NCBI RefSeq assembly: GCF_030824335.1
Contig: NZ_JAVBXX010000020.1
Span: forward strand, 1-54,680
Length of the DNA: 54,680 bases
Direction: 5' to 3'
Source: Azonexus sp.
GTDB taxonomy: Bacteria; Pseudomonadota; Gammaproteobacteria; Burkholderiales; Rhodocyclaceae
The position numbers and the translations under genes are program-made. Shown here one piece after another: positions 9,908 through 19,676 of the stretch. The notes under the pieces are model-generated. The model did no database searches. It saw nothing but the letters and a program-made list of their open reading frames with translations, and was not told the DNA's origin. Each line of letters begins with the position of its first letter. Positions within the stretch are counted from its first letter, which is position 1.

Positions 9908-12900
9908 AACGCCGGCCGCACCGGGCAACCGGACGGGCGCCCTGACCCGTCTGTTGATCGGCATGCAGATCATTCTGCTGGTAACAGTCGTTGCCGGAAC
10001 GCTGTCGCACGTCTTCCAGTTGCGCGAAGAAGCCTTGCTGCGCCATCTCGACGATGCCAAGGGGCAAGCCCGGGTCTTCGAGGAACAACTCACCCAGACG
10101 CTGAACCTGAGCGACCTGACACTGCAGGGGCTGCCCGATGTCCTCGAGATGCCGTTACGCAACACCGAGAAAGCCTCACGTCAGCTGGAGCAGATGCTGG
10201 TTCGCCTGCTCTTCCTGCGTTCGCTGTCGGTAGCCGACGAACACGGCCTGATCATCGCCAGCTCGAACCGGGAAAACATCGGCCACCAGATCGATGCAAA
10301 AAACTTTCATCCTTTGCATGAAGGACCGGAGGTCGCCAATTTCATGCGCATCGGCACCCCTTGGCGCGGTCGGGACATTGCCGATGGCAGCCCGACCAAT
10401 ACCGAAAACCCGGCACCGGCGGACAGCCTGAGCTTCATTCCGGTCGTCCGCGAAGTCATCGTCGAAGGACAGCGCTTGCGCTTCATTGCCGCGCTCAACC
10501 CGGACTACTTCATCAACCAGTTCCTGCACCACGTCGCGCCGGAACTGACCGAAGTGGAGATCATCGACTACCAGGGCATTGCCACACTCTCGACCCGGCA
10601 GGATCTGGCGCCAGGCAGCCGCCATCTGGCCGACGCCATGCTGGACAGCATGCGCGAACATGAAATCGGCAGCCTGGGGGAATACGGCGCTTACCGGCAG
10701 GAAATGTTGACTGCCTATCGTGCCTCGCGCAACTATCCCCTGTTCGTGCTGATTCACGTTGACCGCGAACGTGCACTGGCCAATTGGCAGACTGAAACCC
10801 GCGACACGCTGATCCTGATCGGACTGGCGCTGAGTGTCACGCTGTTGCTCAGCAGCCTGCTGATCCAGCGCGTCCGGCGCGGCTTGCTCGACGAAGCCCG
10901 CTTGCATCACGAACGACAACTTGCCGCGCAGGTGTTCGAGAACAGCACCAGCGGCATCATGGTGACCGATGCCGAACGCCGGATTCTTGCGGTCAACCCG
11001 GAATTGATCGAGGTTTCCGGCTTCAGCAGGGCTGAACTGCTCGGGCAGACACCGCGCCTGCTCAATTCCGGGCGACACCCCCCGGCGTTCTACCAGAACA
11101 TGTGGGCCCGGATCGCAAGCGACGACATCTGGCGCGGCGAGATCACCAACCGGCGCAAGGATGGCCGCCTGATCGAAGAATGGCTGACCATCTCCGCCGT
11201 GCGCGACAAACAGAACCAGGTGGTCAATTATCTCGGTGTTTTCGAGGACATCACCGAACAACGCTTGCAAGCACTGCGCCTGAAACGCCAGTTGGCTGCG
11301 CTGCGTGCACTGAACGAAATTGCTACGGTCAACGGCCTTGATCCCAGGGAAACGCTGCGTCAGGCACTGCTGCTCGCCAGCCGGCACCTGCATCTCGAAT
11401 ACGGCATCATCAGCTACATCGATCAGAGTAGTTCGACCTACCGTATCGAAGTCCAGGTTTCACCCGACAACACCCTGCATGACCGGCAGGAGTTTCCGCT
11501 CGGCAGCACCTTTTGCAGCACCATCGTCGAGCGCGACAGCCTGTTCATGCTGGTCAATGCGGCCGACTCGGAATACCGCGACCATCCATGCTTCAAGGAA
11601 TTCCAGCTGGCCAGCTATCTCGGTGCCCCTATCCGCATCGACGGCAGCTTGTACGGCACCATCAACTTCTCGTCACACACCGGGCGCGACCACGACTTCG
11701 ATCCGTCGGACATCGAGTTCATCCAGTTGCTGGCACGCTGGGCCGGTGGCTTCCTCGAACGCATGCGCGCGCTTGAACAACTGGACAAAGCCCGGCAGGC
11801 GGCAGAAGCGGCCAGTGTGGCCAAGGGCAGCTTCCTGGCCAACATGAGCCATGAAATCCGTACCCCGATGAACGGCGTGATCGGCATGGCCGAATTGCTG
11901 CTCACCACGCCGTTGACCGCAGAACAGCGGGATTTTGCCGAAACCATCAGGCACAGCGCCGACAGTCTGCTCAGCCTGATCAACGACGTCCTGGATTTCT
12001 CCAAGGTCGAAGCCGGCAAGCTGCACCTGGAATGCATCAGCTTTTCACCGGCCGACGTGTTGCACGACACCATCGCCCTGCTGCGTCATGCAGCCAGCCT
12101 GAAGCCGCTCACGCTGAATGGCGAGATTGCCCCCGATGTACCGCAACAAGTCATTGGCGACCCCAGCCGTCTGCGCCAGGTCTTGATCAATCTGGTCGGT
12201 AACGCAGTCAAATTCACCGAAGCGGGTAGCGTGTGCATCGAATTCAGCAGCCAGCCCATCGCTGGCTCGGATCGCTCGACCTGGCTGTGCATTCGCGTTA
12301 GCGACACCGGCATCGGCATGGCACCGGACGTGCTGGCCGGGCTGTTTTCCCCCTTCTTCCAGGGAGATGCCTCGACCACCCGGCAGTTTGGCGGCACCGG
12401 CCTTGGCCTGTCGATCTGCAAGCGGCTGACCGAACTGATGGGCGGCAAAATCAGCGTCGAATCCACGCCTGGCTGCGGCAGCGTCTTCCAGATCGAGTTA
12501 CCGGTCGGCATCGACAACTGCGCCAGCGCTGAAACATCCATCAATGAATCAGCCCTGACCTTGCCTGAGGGCACGCAGGTGCTGCTGGTTGAGGACAATC
12601 TGGTCAATCAGAAAGTCGCGGCAGCCCTGCTCAACAAACTGGGCTGCGTGCATGTCATTGCCGACAATGGCGCAGAGGCGCTACGTCTGCTGGGCGAACA
12701 ACAGTTCGACGTCGTGCTGATGGACTGCCAGATGCCGGTGATGGATGGATTCGAGGCCACCCGCCGACTGCGCGCCGGCCAGGCTGGCGATGCCATGCGT
12801 ACAGTCCCGGTCATCGCCATGACGGCCAACGCCATGCAGGGGGATCGCGAAGAATGCCTGGCCTGCGGCATGGACGACTACCTGGCCAAACCGGTCAACA

Positions 12901-12947
12901 ACGCCACGCTGAAAGCGGCCCTGGCCCGCTGGACGCATCGCCGCTGA
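9891..12947 (+). CDS. Hybrid sensor histidine kinase (periplasmic sensor-PAS-GAF-HisKA-HATPase-receiver)
   Basis: This 1018-residue inner-membrane sensor has a helix at about residues 20-40, a periplasmic sensing region to about 305 (Cache-like by position), and a second helix near 307-325. A PAS domain (IMVTDAERRILAVN) and a GAF-like domain precede HisKA, where His654 in [15 protein letters not shown] is the autophosphorylation site. The ATP-binding domain contains NLVGNAVKFT, DTGIGM and GTGLGLSI. The C-terminal receiver accepts phosphate at Asp945 in VVLMDCQMPVMDG. The start is the TTG at 9891, overlapping the binding-protein gene by 17 nt; an ATG at 9963 inside helix 1 is less likely. No output regulator or Hpt gene is nearby, so its target is elsewhere. 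Its 3' end overlaps the convergent glycosyltransferase by 53 nt. Confidence 0.92.
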   Translation: MLSSIKTPAAPGNRTGALTRLLIGMQIILLVTVVAGTLSHVFQLREEALLRHLDDAKGQARVFEEQLTQTLNLSDLTLQGLPDVLEMPLRNTEKASRQLEQMLVRLLFLRSLSVADEHGLIIASSNRENIGHQIDAKNFHPLHEGPEVANFMRIGTPWRGRDIADGSPTNTENPAPADSLSFIPVVREVIVEGQRLRFIAALNPDYFINQFLHHVAPELTEVEIIDYQGIATLSTRQDLAPGSRHLADAMLDSMREHEIGSLGEYGAYRQEMLTAYRASRNYPLFVLIHVDRERALANWQTETRDTLILIGLALSVTLLLSSLLIQRVRRGLLDEARLHHERQLAAQVFENSTSGIMVTDAERRILAVNPELIEVSGFSRAELLGQTPRLLNSGRHPPAFYQNMWARIASDDIWRGEITNRRKDGRLIEEWLTISAVRDKQNQVVNYLGVFEDITEQRLQALRLKRQLAALRALNEIATVNGLDPRETLRQALLLASRHLHLEYGIISYIDQSSSTYRIEVQVSPDNTLHDRQEFPLGSTFCSTIVERDSLFMLVNAADSEYRDHPCFKEFQLASYLGAPIRIDGSLYGTINFSSHTGRDHDFDPSDIEFIQLLARWAGGFLERMRALEQLDKARQAAEAASVAKGSFLANMSHEIRTPMNGVIGMAELLLTTPLTAEQRDFAETIRHSADSLLSLINDVLDFSKVEAGKLHLECISFSPADVLHDTIALLRHAASLKPLTLNGEIAPDVPQQVIGDPSRLRQVLINLVGNAVKFTEAGSVCIEFSSQPIAGSDRSTWLCIRVSDTGIGMAPDVLAGLFSPFFQGDASTTRQFGGTGLGLSICKRLTELMGGKISVESTPGCGSVFQIELPVGIDNCASAETSINESALTLPEGTQVLLVEDNLVNQKVAAALLNKLGCVHVIADNGAEALRLLGEQQFDVVLMDCQMPVMDGFEATRRLRAGQAGDAMRTVPVIAMTANAMQGDREECLACGMDDYLAKPVNNATLKAALARWTHRR

Positions 12948-14154
12948 CGCCAGCACCCGGAACAACCGTCTCGCCGACCAGTTCGACCAACGGCCGATCA
13001 GCAACCGCGCCAAGTTGGCGCAAATTGCCGTACAGCTTGGCCAGACGCGCGGCCATCGCACTGTCCGACCAAGCGCTGGCACCTGCCAGTGCCTCACTCG
13101 GCAAATGCGTCCAGGCGTAGGGGCGAGCCAGGATGCGCCCGAACAACTCGCCAAAGGCTTGTGGATCATCAGGCGGCGTCAGGCAGCCGCGCCCGCCGGC
13201 AAGAATATCGGTCGTACCCATGGCCGATAGCGCAACCACCGGCAGACCGGCGGCCAACGCTTCAAGCAGCACCAGCCCCTGGGTTTCGGTGCGTGAGGCA
13301 AAAACAAAAAGGTTGGCCGCCGCATAGCAATCGGGCAGATCGCGCTGACGATCCATGTAACCGAGAAAACGCACCGCATCACCCAGACCGAGTGCCGCCA
13401 CCTGACGCTTCAACTCGCCGCTGGCCGGCCCTTCTCCCGCCACGATCAGCAGGATGTCCGGTTGCTGCCGGCGGGCATGGATCAAGGCTTCGAACAGGAA
13501 GCCGATGTTCTTTTCATGCGCCACGCGACCGACAAACAAGGCGACCGGACGGGTCGGCGAAATATTGTGGCGCTGACGGAATGCCACGCCATCGCCCCCG
13601 GCGAATTGGGCCAGCGGAATACCGGTCGGCAGCACATGCAGCGGCGTACTCACCCCGTATTGCTCAAGGCGCTGACGCATGGCCGAAGAGGGAACAACCA
13701 CCGCATCGAGCGCATTACACTGGCGGCGCGACAAGGCGCGGGCTTGGCGGCGCAGCCAGACAGCGGGCAAAAAGGGCGCGTAATGCGCCACATACTCTTC
13801 AAACAGCGTGTGGTAGGTCGCGATCACCGGCAAACCCAGCCGACGTGCGGCCTTCAGACCTGCGTAATGCGCGATGAACGGTGTCTGGATATGCACGATA
13901 TCGCAATCGCGCGCCGCTTCCAGGACGGCGCGATGCATCGCCCGCCAGCCGACCAGCCGGTCTTCCCTGTCGCCCGGCACTGGCCGTCCGGCCACCCGGA
14001 TGATCCCAGCCTCTTCCGGCTCATCGCCATAACGCGGCACCACCAGACGCACCTCGACGTCCTGCTCGGCCAAGGTTCGACGGAAGGTTTCAATCGATGT
14101 TGATACCCCGTTCACGCGGGGAAAATATACATCCGACACCATCAATACGCGCAT
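12895..14154 (-). CDS. Glycosyltransferase family 4 (GT-B fold)
   Basis: This 419-residue cytoplasmic or membrane-associated enzyme probably moves a sugar from a nucleotide donor to a lipid or polysaccharide acceptor. The N-terminal MRVLMVSDVYFPRVNGVSTSIE resembles PimB/WcaL-type mannosyltransferases. The C-terminal donor-binding half has VALFVGRVAHEKNIGFL and an EX7E motif in SRTETQGLVLLEALAAG. The ATG at 14154 lies one base past the stop of the phosphoesterase gene, so the two are translationally coupled. The phosphoesterase partner suggests envelope glycolipid synthesis. The last residues run into the end of the opposing kinase gene. Confidence 0.9.
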   Translation of the reverse strand: MRVLMVSDVYFPRVNGVSTSIETFRRTLAEQDVEVRLVVPRYGDEPEEAGIIRVAGRPVPGDREDRLVGWRAMHRAVLEAARDCDIVHIQTPFIAHYAGLKAARRLGLPVIATYHTLFEEYVAHYAPFLPAVWLRRQARALSRRQCNALDAVVVPSSAMRQRLEQYGVSTPLHVLPTGIPLAQFAGGDGVAFRQRHNISPTRPVALFVGRVAHEKNIGFLFEALIHARRQQPDILLIVAGEGPASGELKRQVAALGLGDAVRFLGYMDRQRDLPDCYAAANLFVFASRTETQGLVLLEALAAGLPVVALSAMGTTDILAGGRGCLTPPDDPQAFGELFGRILARPYAWTHLPSEALAGASAWSDSAMAARLAKLYGNLRQLGAVADRPLVELVGETVVPGAGVSGDASSGPGPLSAWRC

Positions 14155-14155
14155 T

Positions 14156-14965
14156 TCAAGCCTCCACCGTTTCCTTGACCGCTTCTGTTGCATGCGAAAA
14201 AACTTCGGCCGGTGCGCGCGGCATCACATCGCCCGCCCCCCAGGCCACCAGTTCGAGACGACCATCCATGTGTTCGACGATCGCGGTGCAGGAGTCGACC
14301 CAGTCACCGCAATTGATGTAGTGCAGACCATCGATCTCACGCATCGCCGCCCAATGGATATGGCCGCAGATCACCCCATCCAGCCCGCGTTCGCGGGCGT
14401 GATGCACGGCCGATTCTTCGAAATCGAAAATGAAATTCAGCGCCTTCTTGACCTTGCGCTTGGCGAACCCGGCGAGCGACCAGTAGCCCGCTCGCCCCAG
14501 CTTGCGCCGCACCCAGGACAACCAATGATTGATCCGGACCAGCAGGTCGTAAGCCTTGTCGCCAAGCACGGCAACCCAGCGATGATGGCGGGTGACCTGG
14601 TCGAACTGGTCGCCGTGGATCAGCAGGTAACGCTTGCCGTCGGCCGTTTGATGCACGACCTCATCGGCCACCTCGATGTCGCCGAACACGGTGCCGCAGT
14701 ATTCGCGCAGCACTTCGTCGTGATTGCCGGGAATGAAGACCACGCGCTCGCCATGCCGGGCCCGGCGCAACAGTTTCTGCACCACGGTATTCTGGGCCGG
14801 CGTCCAGCAGATGCTGCGACTCATCGCCCAGAAATCGACGATGTCGCCGATCAGGAAGGTCTGCTCGGCCGGGTATTCGCGCAAAAAATCGAGGAGTCTG
14901 TCCGCCTGGCACGCCCGCGTGCCAAGGTGGATATCCGATAAAAACAGGCTTCTGACGTTGGGCAT
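14156..14965 (-). CDS. Metallophosphoesterase, UDP-2,3-diacylglucosamine pyrophosphatase (LpxH)-like
   Basis: This 269-residue calcineurin-like phosphoesterase carries the full metal-site pattern: FLSDIHLG, LIGDIVDFW, IPGNHDE, LLIHGDQFD and VICGHIHWA. COG2908 relatives cleave UDP-diacylglucosamine in lipid A synthesis, but this longer type (insert WVAVLGDKAYDLLVRINHWLSWVRRKLG) is often a paralogue beside glycosyltransferases, so the substrate is uncertain. The ATG at 14965 is chosen because homology starts there; a 46-residue upstream extension in the same frame looks non-coding. It is first in a two-gene minus-strand operon with the glycosyltransferase. Confidence 0.88.
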   Translation of the reverse strand: MPNVRSLFLSDIHLGTRACQADRLLDFLREYPAEQTFLIGDIVDFWAMSRSICWTPAQNTVVQKLLRRARHGERVVFIPGNHDEVLREYCGTVFGDIEVADEVVHQTADGKRYLLIHGDQFDQVTRHHRWVAVLGDKAYDLLVRINHWLSWVRRKLGRAGYWSLAGFAKRKVKKALNFIFDFEESAVHHARERGLDGVICGHIHWAAMREIDGLHYINCGDWVDSCTAIVEHMDGRLELVAWGAGDVMPRAPAEVFSHATEAVKETVEA

Positions 14966-15117
14966 GCACGCACGATAGCCAGCCCGCGTGAACAGAGCAT
15001 GACCCCGGTGTGACAGGACCATGACAGCCCAACGCAGCACTTTTGCGGTCAACGACCGAAAATGCTGCTTTTCCGGATGAAGCGCAGCCAACCGGAAGGA
15101 CAAGAATACCGACAGAA

Positions 15118-15143
15118 CCCCGAGTAACAGGCGTTACCCGAGG
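15118..15143 (-). terminator. Terminator-like hairpin after the TerC-CBS gene
   Basis: Read on the minus strand, CCTCGGGTAAC pairs with GTTACTCGGGG around GCCT. The stem has 11 pairs including two G-U pairs, which appear as mismatches on the plus strand, so the RNA is the minus-strand one. It starts 13 nt after the stop codon at 15156 and has no clear T-run. Confidence 0.55.
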
Positions 15144-15155
15144 TGAGTCCGGGTC

Positions 15156-16709
15156 TTACTCCGCCACGAACTCGGGGGCCAGGTGCGACACCCGCACCAG
15201 TTCAATCCGCCGATCCGATATCTGGACCACCTCGAAACGGAAATCGCCAAACTGGAAAAGTGCGCCGACTGCCGGCATCTGTTCATGCTGCGCCAGCAGC
15301 AAGCCGGCCAGGGTCACGTAATCATCGTCCGCACCGACCAGTTCGACCTCGCCGAGCGATTGCTCCAACTGGTGCAGATCGGCCGTCCCCTTGACCAGCC
15401 ATTCATCGCCTTCACGCACGATATCCGGCGTCTCGTCGGCATCGGGAAACTCGCCGGCAATGGCCTCCAGGATGTCGAGCGGCGTCACCAGCCCCTGGAT
15501 CGTGCCAAATTCATCGACCACGATGACCAAGCTGCCCTTCGCCCTGCGCAACACGCCGAGGATCTTGATCACATCCATCTGATCGGGAATCAGGATGGGC
15601 GGATATTGCGCCGCACACGAGGCCAGATCCTGAGCATTGTCCAACGCGGTAAACAGTTCCTTGGCGCGAACAACGCCGATTACCTGATCGAGCGAACCAC
15701 GACAGACCGGGAACAAACTGTGCGGCGTTGCCAGCAATTGCGCCCTGACCTCGGCCGCATCGCTGGCGCAATCGACCCACGAAATATCGCCACGCGGCGT
15801 CATGATCGTGCGAATGGAGCGTTCGGCCAGCGTCAGCACGCCGGAAATCATGAAGCGCTCCTCTTCGCCGAAAGCGGCCTGCGGTGCGCCCTCCTCGACA
15901 TCGGCCGCCTTCTCGGCTGCGCTGGCTACCTTGCGCCCGCCCATCAGACTGAGAATGGCGTCTGCCGTCCGGTCACGCAGCGGCAAACGCGCCTCGTTTT
16001 TCGACAGGTTGCGCCAGGCCAGTTGATTGAATGTCTCGATCAGGACCGAGAAACCAATGGCCGCGTAGAGATAACCCTTCGGAATATGGAACCCGAACCC
16101 CTCGGCCAGCAGACTGAAGCCGATCATCAACAGGAAACTCAGGCAGAGCACGACCACGGTGGGATGGGCATTGACGAAGCGGGTCAGCGGTTTGGACGCC
16201 AGGATCATGATGCCCATGGCAATGACCACGGCAGCCATCATGACACCAAGCTGGTCGACCATACCGACGGCGGTAATCACCGCATCGAGCGAAAACACCG
16301 CGTCGAGCACGATGATCTGCGCCACGACCATCCAGAAGCTGGCATAAGCCGACTTCGGCCCGGCCTGGTGCAGATTGCCCTCAAGCCGCTCATGCAACTC
16401 CATCGTCGCCTTGAATACCAGGAACAGACCGCCGATCAACAGGATCAGGTCACGCCCGGAAAAGCTGAACTGGCCGATCATGAACAAAGGCTCGGTCAGG
16501 GTGACCATCCATGAAATTGCGAATAGCAGCCCCAGGCGCATGACCAAAGCGAGCGAAAGGCCGATCTGCCGCGCCTTGTCACGTTGGCTGGGCGGCAACT
16601 TGTCGGCCAGGATGGCGATGAATACGAGGTTGTCGATGCCGAGTACGATTTCGAGCACGACCAGCGTCAGCAAACCGACCCAGATCGACGGGTCCATCAG
16701 AAACTCCAT
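15156..16709 (-). CDS. TerC-family membrane protein with CBS pair and CorC/HlyC domain
   Basis: This 517-residue inner-membrane protein begins with a seven-helix TerC domain ([30 protein letters not shown], with acidic GIDN and SLDAVITA motifs typical of metal transporters). A cytoplasmic CBS pair follows at about residues 290-410 ([36 protein letters not shown]), then a CorC_HlyC domain to the end. E. coli YoaE and YegH share this layout. The role is probably metal-ion efflux or homeostasis, perhaps manganese or linked to metallation of exported proteins. The ATG at 16709 follows CCGGAGCTTGTC; a longer frame to 16763 lacks support. I looked for a yybP-ykoY manganese riboswitch upstream and did not find its motifs. 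Confidence 0.9.
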   Translation of the reverse strand: MEFLMDPSIWVGLLTLVVLEIVLGIDNLVFIAILADKLPPSQRDKARQIGLSLALVMRLGLLFAISWMVTLTEPLFMIGQFSFSGRDLILLIGGLFLVFKATMELHERLEGNLHQAGPKSAYASFWMVVAQIIVLDAVFSLDAVITAVGMVDQLGVMMAAVVIAMGIMILASKPLTRFVNAHPTVVVLCLSFLLMIGFSLLAEGFGFHIPKGYLYAAIGFSVLIETFNQLAWRNLSKNEARLPLRDRTADAILSLMGGRKVASAAEKAADVEEGAPQAAFGEEERFMISGVLTLAERSIRTIMTPRGDISWVDCASDAAEVRAQLLATPHSLFPVCRGSLDQVIGVVRAKELFTALDNAQDLASCAAQYPPILIPDQMDVIKILGVLRRAKGSLVIVVDEFGTIQGLVTPLDILEAIAGEFPDADETPDIVREGDEWLVKGTADLHQLEQSLGEVELVGADDDYVTLAGLLLAQHEQMPAVGALFQFGDFRFEVVQISDRRIELVRVSHLAPEFVAE

Positions 16710-17007
16710 GACAAGCTCCGGAAAGGAATGCTGCGTGTCGCCGCAAAGCGCCGGGCGCGGCAAGCACGCTGGCGGAAGGCATCGATCAACGACGCGGGGG
16801 GCGACAAGCGAATACGACGGGAGGGGACAGACAGATTACAGCGGGTACATGCCCTGACGGCGAACAGGACCAGGCAACATCGATAACATTCCATGGAGGA
16901 GGAAACACGGCCTTTCTTTATATGGGAGGCTCAGTCTAATGGATGCGCCGGGGCAGAACAACAGGCAAGCCCCCGGCGGAATCCGGGCAAGTCTCTGCCG
17001 CTACAGT

Positions 17008-18288
17008 TCAGACGTCGCTGACACGAGCGGACGGAAACCTGACGATAAAACAACTGCCCTTGCCTGGCGTGCTGGTGATATCCAGCGTTGCCTGGTGGCG
17101 GTTCAGCGAGTGCTTGACGATGGCCAGACCAAGACCGGTACCGCCGACATCGCGCGAACGACCACGATCAACGCGATAGAAGCGCTCGGTCAAGCGGGGA
17201 ATATGCTGTGGCTCGATCCCGATCCCCGTATCCTGCACGGCAAATTCCGCACCTTGCGACGAGACTTTCCAGATCAGCGTGATACAGCCCCCGCTCGGCG
17301 TATAGCGCACGGCATTCGAGACCAGATTGGCCAGCGCACTGACCAGTTCGGACTCCGAACCGTGCAGATCGCCCTGCCCTTCGATTTGCAGCACGATCTG
17401 ATGCCGGCCGGCCGACAAGGCTTCGGCATCACGCCGCAGCTTATCCACCAGCGAAGCCATATCGACCACCTCATCCTCCGGTGGCGGCGCCGATTCGATG
17501 GACGACAAGGTCAGCAAATCCTGCACGATGGACTGCATGCGCTTCGACTGTTCGCCCATCAATTGCAGGTAATGCTGGCGCGACTCGCGGTCGACATCGA
17601 TTTCCAGCAAGGTTTCGACAAAACCGGACAACACGGTCAACGGCGTGCGCAGTTCATGCGACACATTGGCCACGAAATCCCGCCGCATGCTGTCCAGACG
17701 ATCCGTTTGCGTAATATCCCGGACCTGCAACAACCAGTTGTCGTCGGCGTAAGTAATGACGCTCAACGACAGCACACGCTCAAAATAACGCTCCAGACGC
17801 AGGACCAGCGAGCGGGAAAAATCGCCCCTGGCCAGATAGTCGACGAACTCCGGCTGCCGGACGATATTGGTAATCGCCGCACCGCGATCAGTGGCTGACG
17901 AAATGCCCAACTGGCGCTCTGCCGTCTTGTTGCAAAACTGGATCTGATACAGCCCGTCGAGCAGCACAACCCCGTCGTTCATCGCATGCACTGCCGCGAT
18001 CAAGCGGGCGATATCGCGCTCACGCAGCTCGATTTTCTCCAGTAATTCCTTTTCGTGACGGTACAGGCGACGAAATACCCGGTCCCATTCGCCATCGCCC
18101 TCCAGGCTGGCATCAAGCACCGGCTTGCGTGACCAGCGCTCAAGACGAGAAAAATTCCGGTAGTGCATCGCCAGATGCAGGCTGAGTCCCAGATAAAACA
18201 GCACCCAGCCCATCCACGGCTCGACAAAATAACCCAGCAAGAAAGAAACGGCGGCCGTTAACAGGCCATAGATCAGCGCTCGTTGCAC
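17008..18288 (-). CDS. phoR: Phosphate-regulon sensor histidine kinase PhoR
   Basis: This 426-residue kinase phosphorylates PhoB when phosphate is scarce. Two closely spaced helices at residues 5-40 anchor it without a large periplasmic domain, as in E. coli PhoR. A PAS region follows (AMNDGVVLLDGLYQIQFCN), then HisKA with FVANVSHELRTPLTVLSGF and HATPase motifs NLVSNAVRYTPSGG, DTGIGI and GGTGLGLAIVKH. It is the last gene of pstSCAB-phoUBR, 5 nt after phoB. Signalling comes through the PstSCAB transporter and PhoU encoded just upstream, so phosphate is sensed indirectly. A 298-nt gap to the next gene holds nothing I can name. Confidence 0.96.
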   Translation of the reverse strand: MQRALIYGLLTAAVSFLLGYFVEPWMGWVLFYLGLSLHLAMHYRNFSRLERWSRKPVLDASLEGDGEWDRVFRRLYRHEKELLEKIELRERDIARLIAAVHAMNDGVVLLDGLYQIQFCNKTAERQLGISSATDRGAAITNIVRQPEFVDYLARGDFSRSLVLRLERYFERVLSLSVITYADDNWLLQVRDITQTDRLDSMRRDFVANVSHELRTPLTVLSGFVETLLEIDVDRESRQHYLQLMGEQSKRMQSIVQDLLTLSSIESAPPPEDEVVDMASLVDKLRRDAEALSAGRHQIVLQIEGQGDLHGSESELVSALANLVSNAVRYTPSGGCITLIWKVSSQGAEFAVQDTGIGIEPQHIPRLTERFYRVDRGRSRDVGGTGLGLAIVKHSLNRHQATLDITSTPGKGSCFIVRFPSARVSDV

Positions 18289-18293
18289 GTTAG

Positions 18294-18980
18294 TCAGGCA
18301 CCCCGGAAACGGTAACCGGTACCGCGCACCGTTTCGACCCGCTCATGATGACCGGACGACTCAAGCGCCGCGCGCAGGCGGCGAATGTGCACATCCACCG
18401 TGCGCTCTTCGATGAAGACATGGTCACCCCAGACTTCATCGAGCAACTGGGCACGCGTATAAACCCGTTCAGCATGCGTCATGAAGAAAAACAGCAGACG
18501 GAACTCGGTCGGCCCGAGTTCGATCGGTTGACCGGCAGCCAGCACCCGATGGGTCGCCGGATTAAGCGCAAGATCGCCCACTTCAACCGCTTCGCCGGCC
18601 AGATGCGGCGCGCGGCGGCGCAATACGGCACGCACTCGGGCAACCAGTTCCTTCGGTGAGAACGGCTTGGTGACGTAGTCGTCGGCCCCGGCATCCAGCC
18701 CCTGAACCTTGTCTTCTTCATGCACACGGGCCGTCAACATGATGATGGGCAGTTCACGCGTCCGCTCGTCGGCCCGGATTTTCTTGGCCAACGCCACACC
18801 GGACTGACCGGGCAGCATCCAGTCCAGCACCACGAGATCCGGCAGCGCCGTGCGGATGGCCGAGTCAGCCTCTTCCGCACTACCGGCCCGTACCACCAGG
18901 AAACCGGCATGTTTGAGGTTGATGACGACCAGTTCCTGAATCGATGGCTCGTCTTCGACGACCAGAATGGTCGGTGTCAC
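18294..18980 (-). CDS. phoB: Phosphate-regulon response regulator PhoB
   Basis: This 228-residue OmpR-family regulator binds Pho boxes and activates phosphate-starvation genes. The receiver has EDE at residues 9-11, phospho-acceptor Asp53 in LVVLDWMLPG and Lys in DDYVTKPFSPKEL. The C-terminal winged helix includes LGPTEFRLLFFFMTH and VYTRAQLLDEVWGDHVFIEERTVDVHIRRLR, a close match to E. coli PhoB from memory. Its start overlaps the phoU stop by 4 nt (ATGA). It presumably also acts on the Pho box at 23584-23601 to switch on its own operon. Confidence 0.97.
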   Translation of the reverse strand: MTPTILVVEDEPSIQELVVINLKHAGFLVVRAGSAEEADSAIRTALPDLVVLDWMLPGQSGVALAKKIRADERTRELPIIMLTARVHEEDKVQGLDAGADDYVTKPFSPKELVARVRAVLRRRAPHLAGEAVEVGDLALNPATHRVLAAGQPIELGPTEFRLLFFFMTHAERVYTRAQLLDEVWGDHVFIEERTVDVHIRRLRAALESSGHHERVETVRGTGYRFRGA

Positions 18981-19666
18981 TTGATGGCCTCCTTGTTGTG
19001 CCGAATGTCACGCCCCTCGACGACGAAAATGACCTGCTCGGAAATATTCTTCGCATGATCGCCGATCCGCTCAATGGCTCGGGCAATCGAGATGATATCC
19101 ATGGAAACCGTAATCGTGCGCGGATCTTCCATCATGTGGGTGATCAATTGGCGGATGATCGACTTGAATTCGACATCCACCGCATCGTCAGCCCGAATCA
19201 CATTGAGCGACAAACCCGCGTCAAGCCGAGCAAAGGCATCAAGCGACTGGCGCACCATGTTCAGGGCAGCATCGGCCAGATGGCGAACGCCGACGCCATA
19301 TTGCGAAGGCGTATGGCCGGCTTCATAAATGCGGCGTACGCCCTTGGCGATTTTCTTGGCCTCATCGCCGGTGCGTTCAAGGTCGGTGACGATCTTGCTG
19401 ATGCCAAAGACCAGGCGCAAATCGGAAGCCGCCGGCTGGCGCATGGCGATGATGTGGGCGCAGTCGTTGTCGATGGCCTTTTCCAGCTCATTGACCTTGC
19501 GGTCGGTCTCGACGATGGTCTTGACGTTGGTGACTTCGCCCGTGGTGTAGGCATCGATTGCCGAAGAAACCTGGGTTTCGACCAGGCCGCCCATCTGCAG
19601 CACATGCGTGCGCAGACGACTCAGATCTTCGTCGAACTGGCTGGAGACGTGTAGGGATTCGTTCAT
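18977..19666 (-). CDS. phoU: Phosphate signalling protein PhoU
   Basis: This 229-residue, all-helical, cytoplasmic protein links PstSCAB to PhoR and prevents Pho activation in high phosphate. Two PhoU repeats are visible: VETQVSSAIDAYTTGEVTNVKTIVETDRKVNELEKAID with RQPAASDLRLVFG, and a second with RADDAVDVEFKSIIRQLI and RAIERIGDHAKNISEQVIF. The ATG at 19666 is preferred to the longer frame because GAGGAGAAAAAA precedes it. It follows pstB by 10 nt and overlaps phoB by 4 nt. Confidence 0.96.
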   Translation of the reverse strand: MNESLHVSSQFDEDLSRLRTHVLQMGGLVETQVSSAIDAYTTGEVTNVKTIVETDRKVNELEKAIDNDCAHIIAMRQPAASDLRLVFGISKIVTDLERTGDEAKKIAKGVRRIYEAGHTPSQYGVGVRHLADAALNMVRQSLDAFARLDAGLSLNVIRADDAVDVEFKSIIRQLITHMMEDPRTITVSMDIISIARAIERIGDHAKNISEQVIFVVEGRDIRHNKEAIK

Positions 19667-19676
19667 TTTTTTCTCC

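Noticed and set aside
15183..16514. A 443-codon plus-strand frame opposite the TerC-CBS gene
   Set aside because: Composition is rich in His, Gln and Arg, typical of an antisense shadow, and no motif is present.
16710..17007. Possible yybP-ykoY manganese riboswitch upstream of the TerC-type gene
   Set aside because: I read the minus strand for the conserved loop sequences and did not find them.
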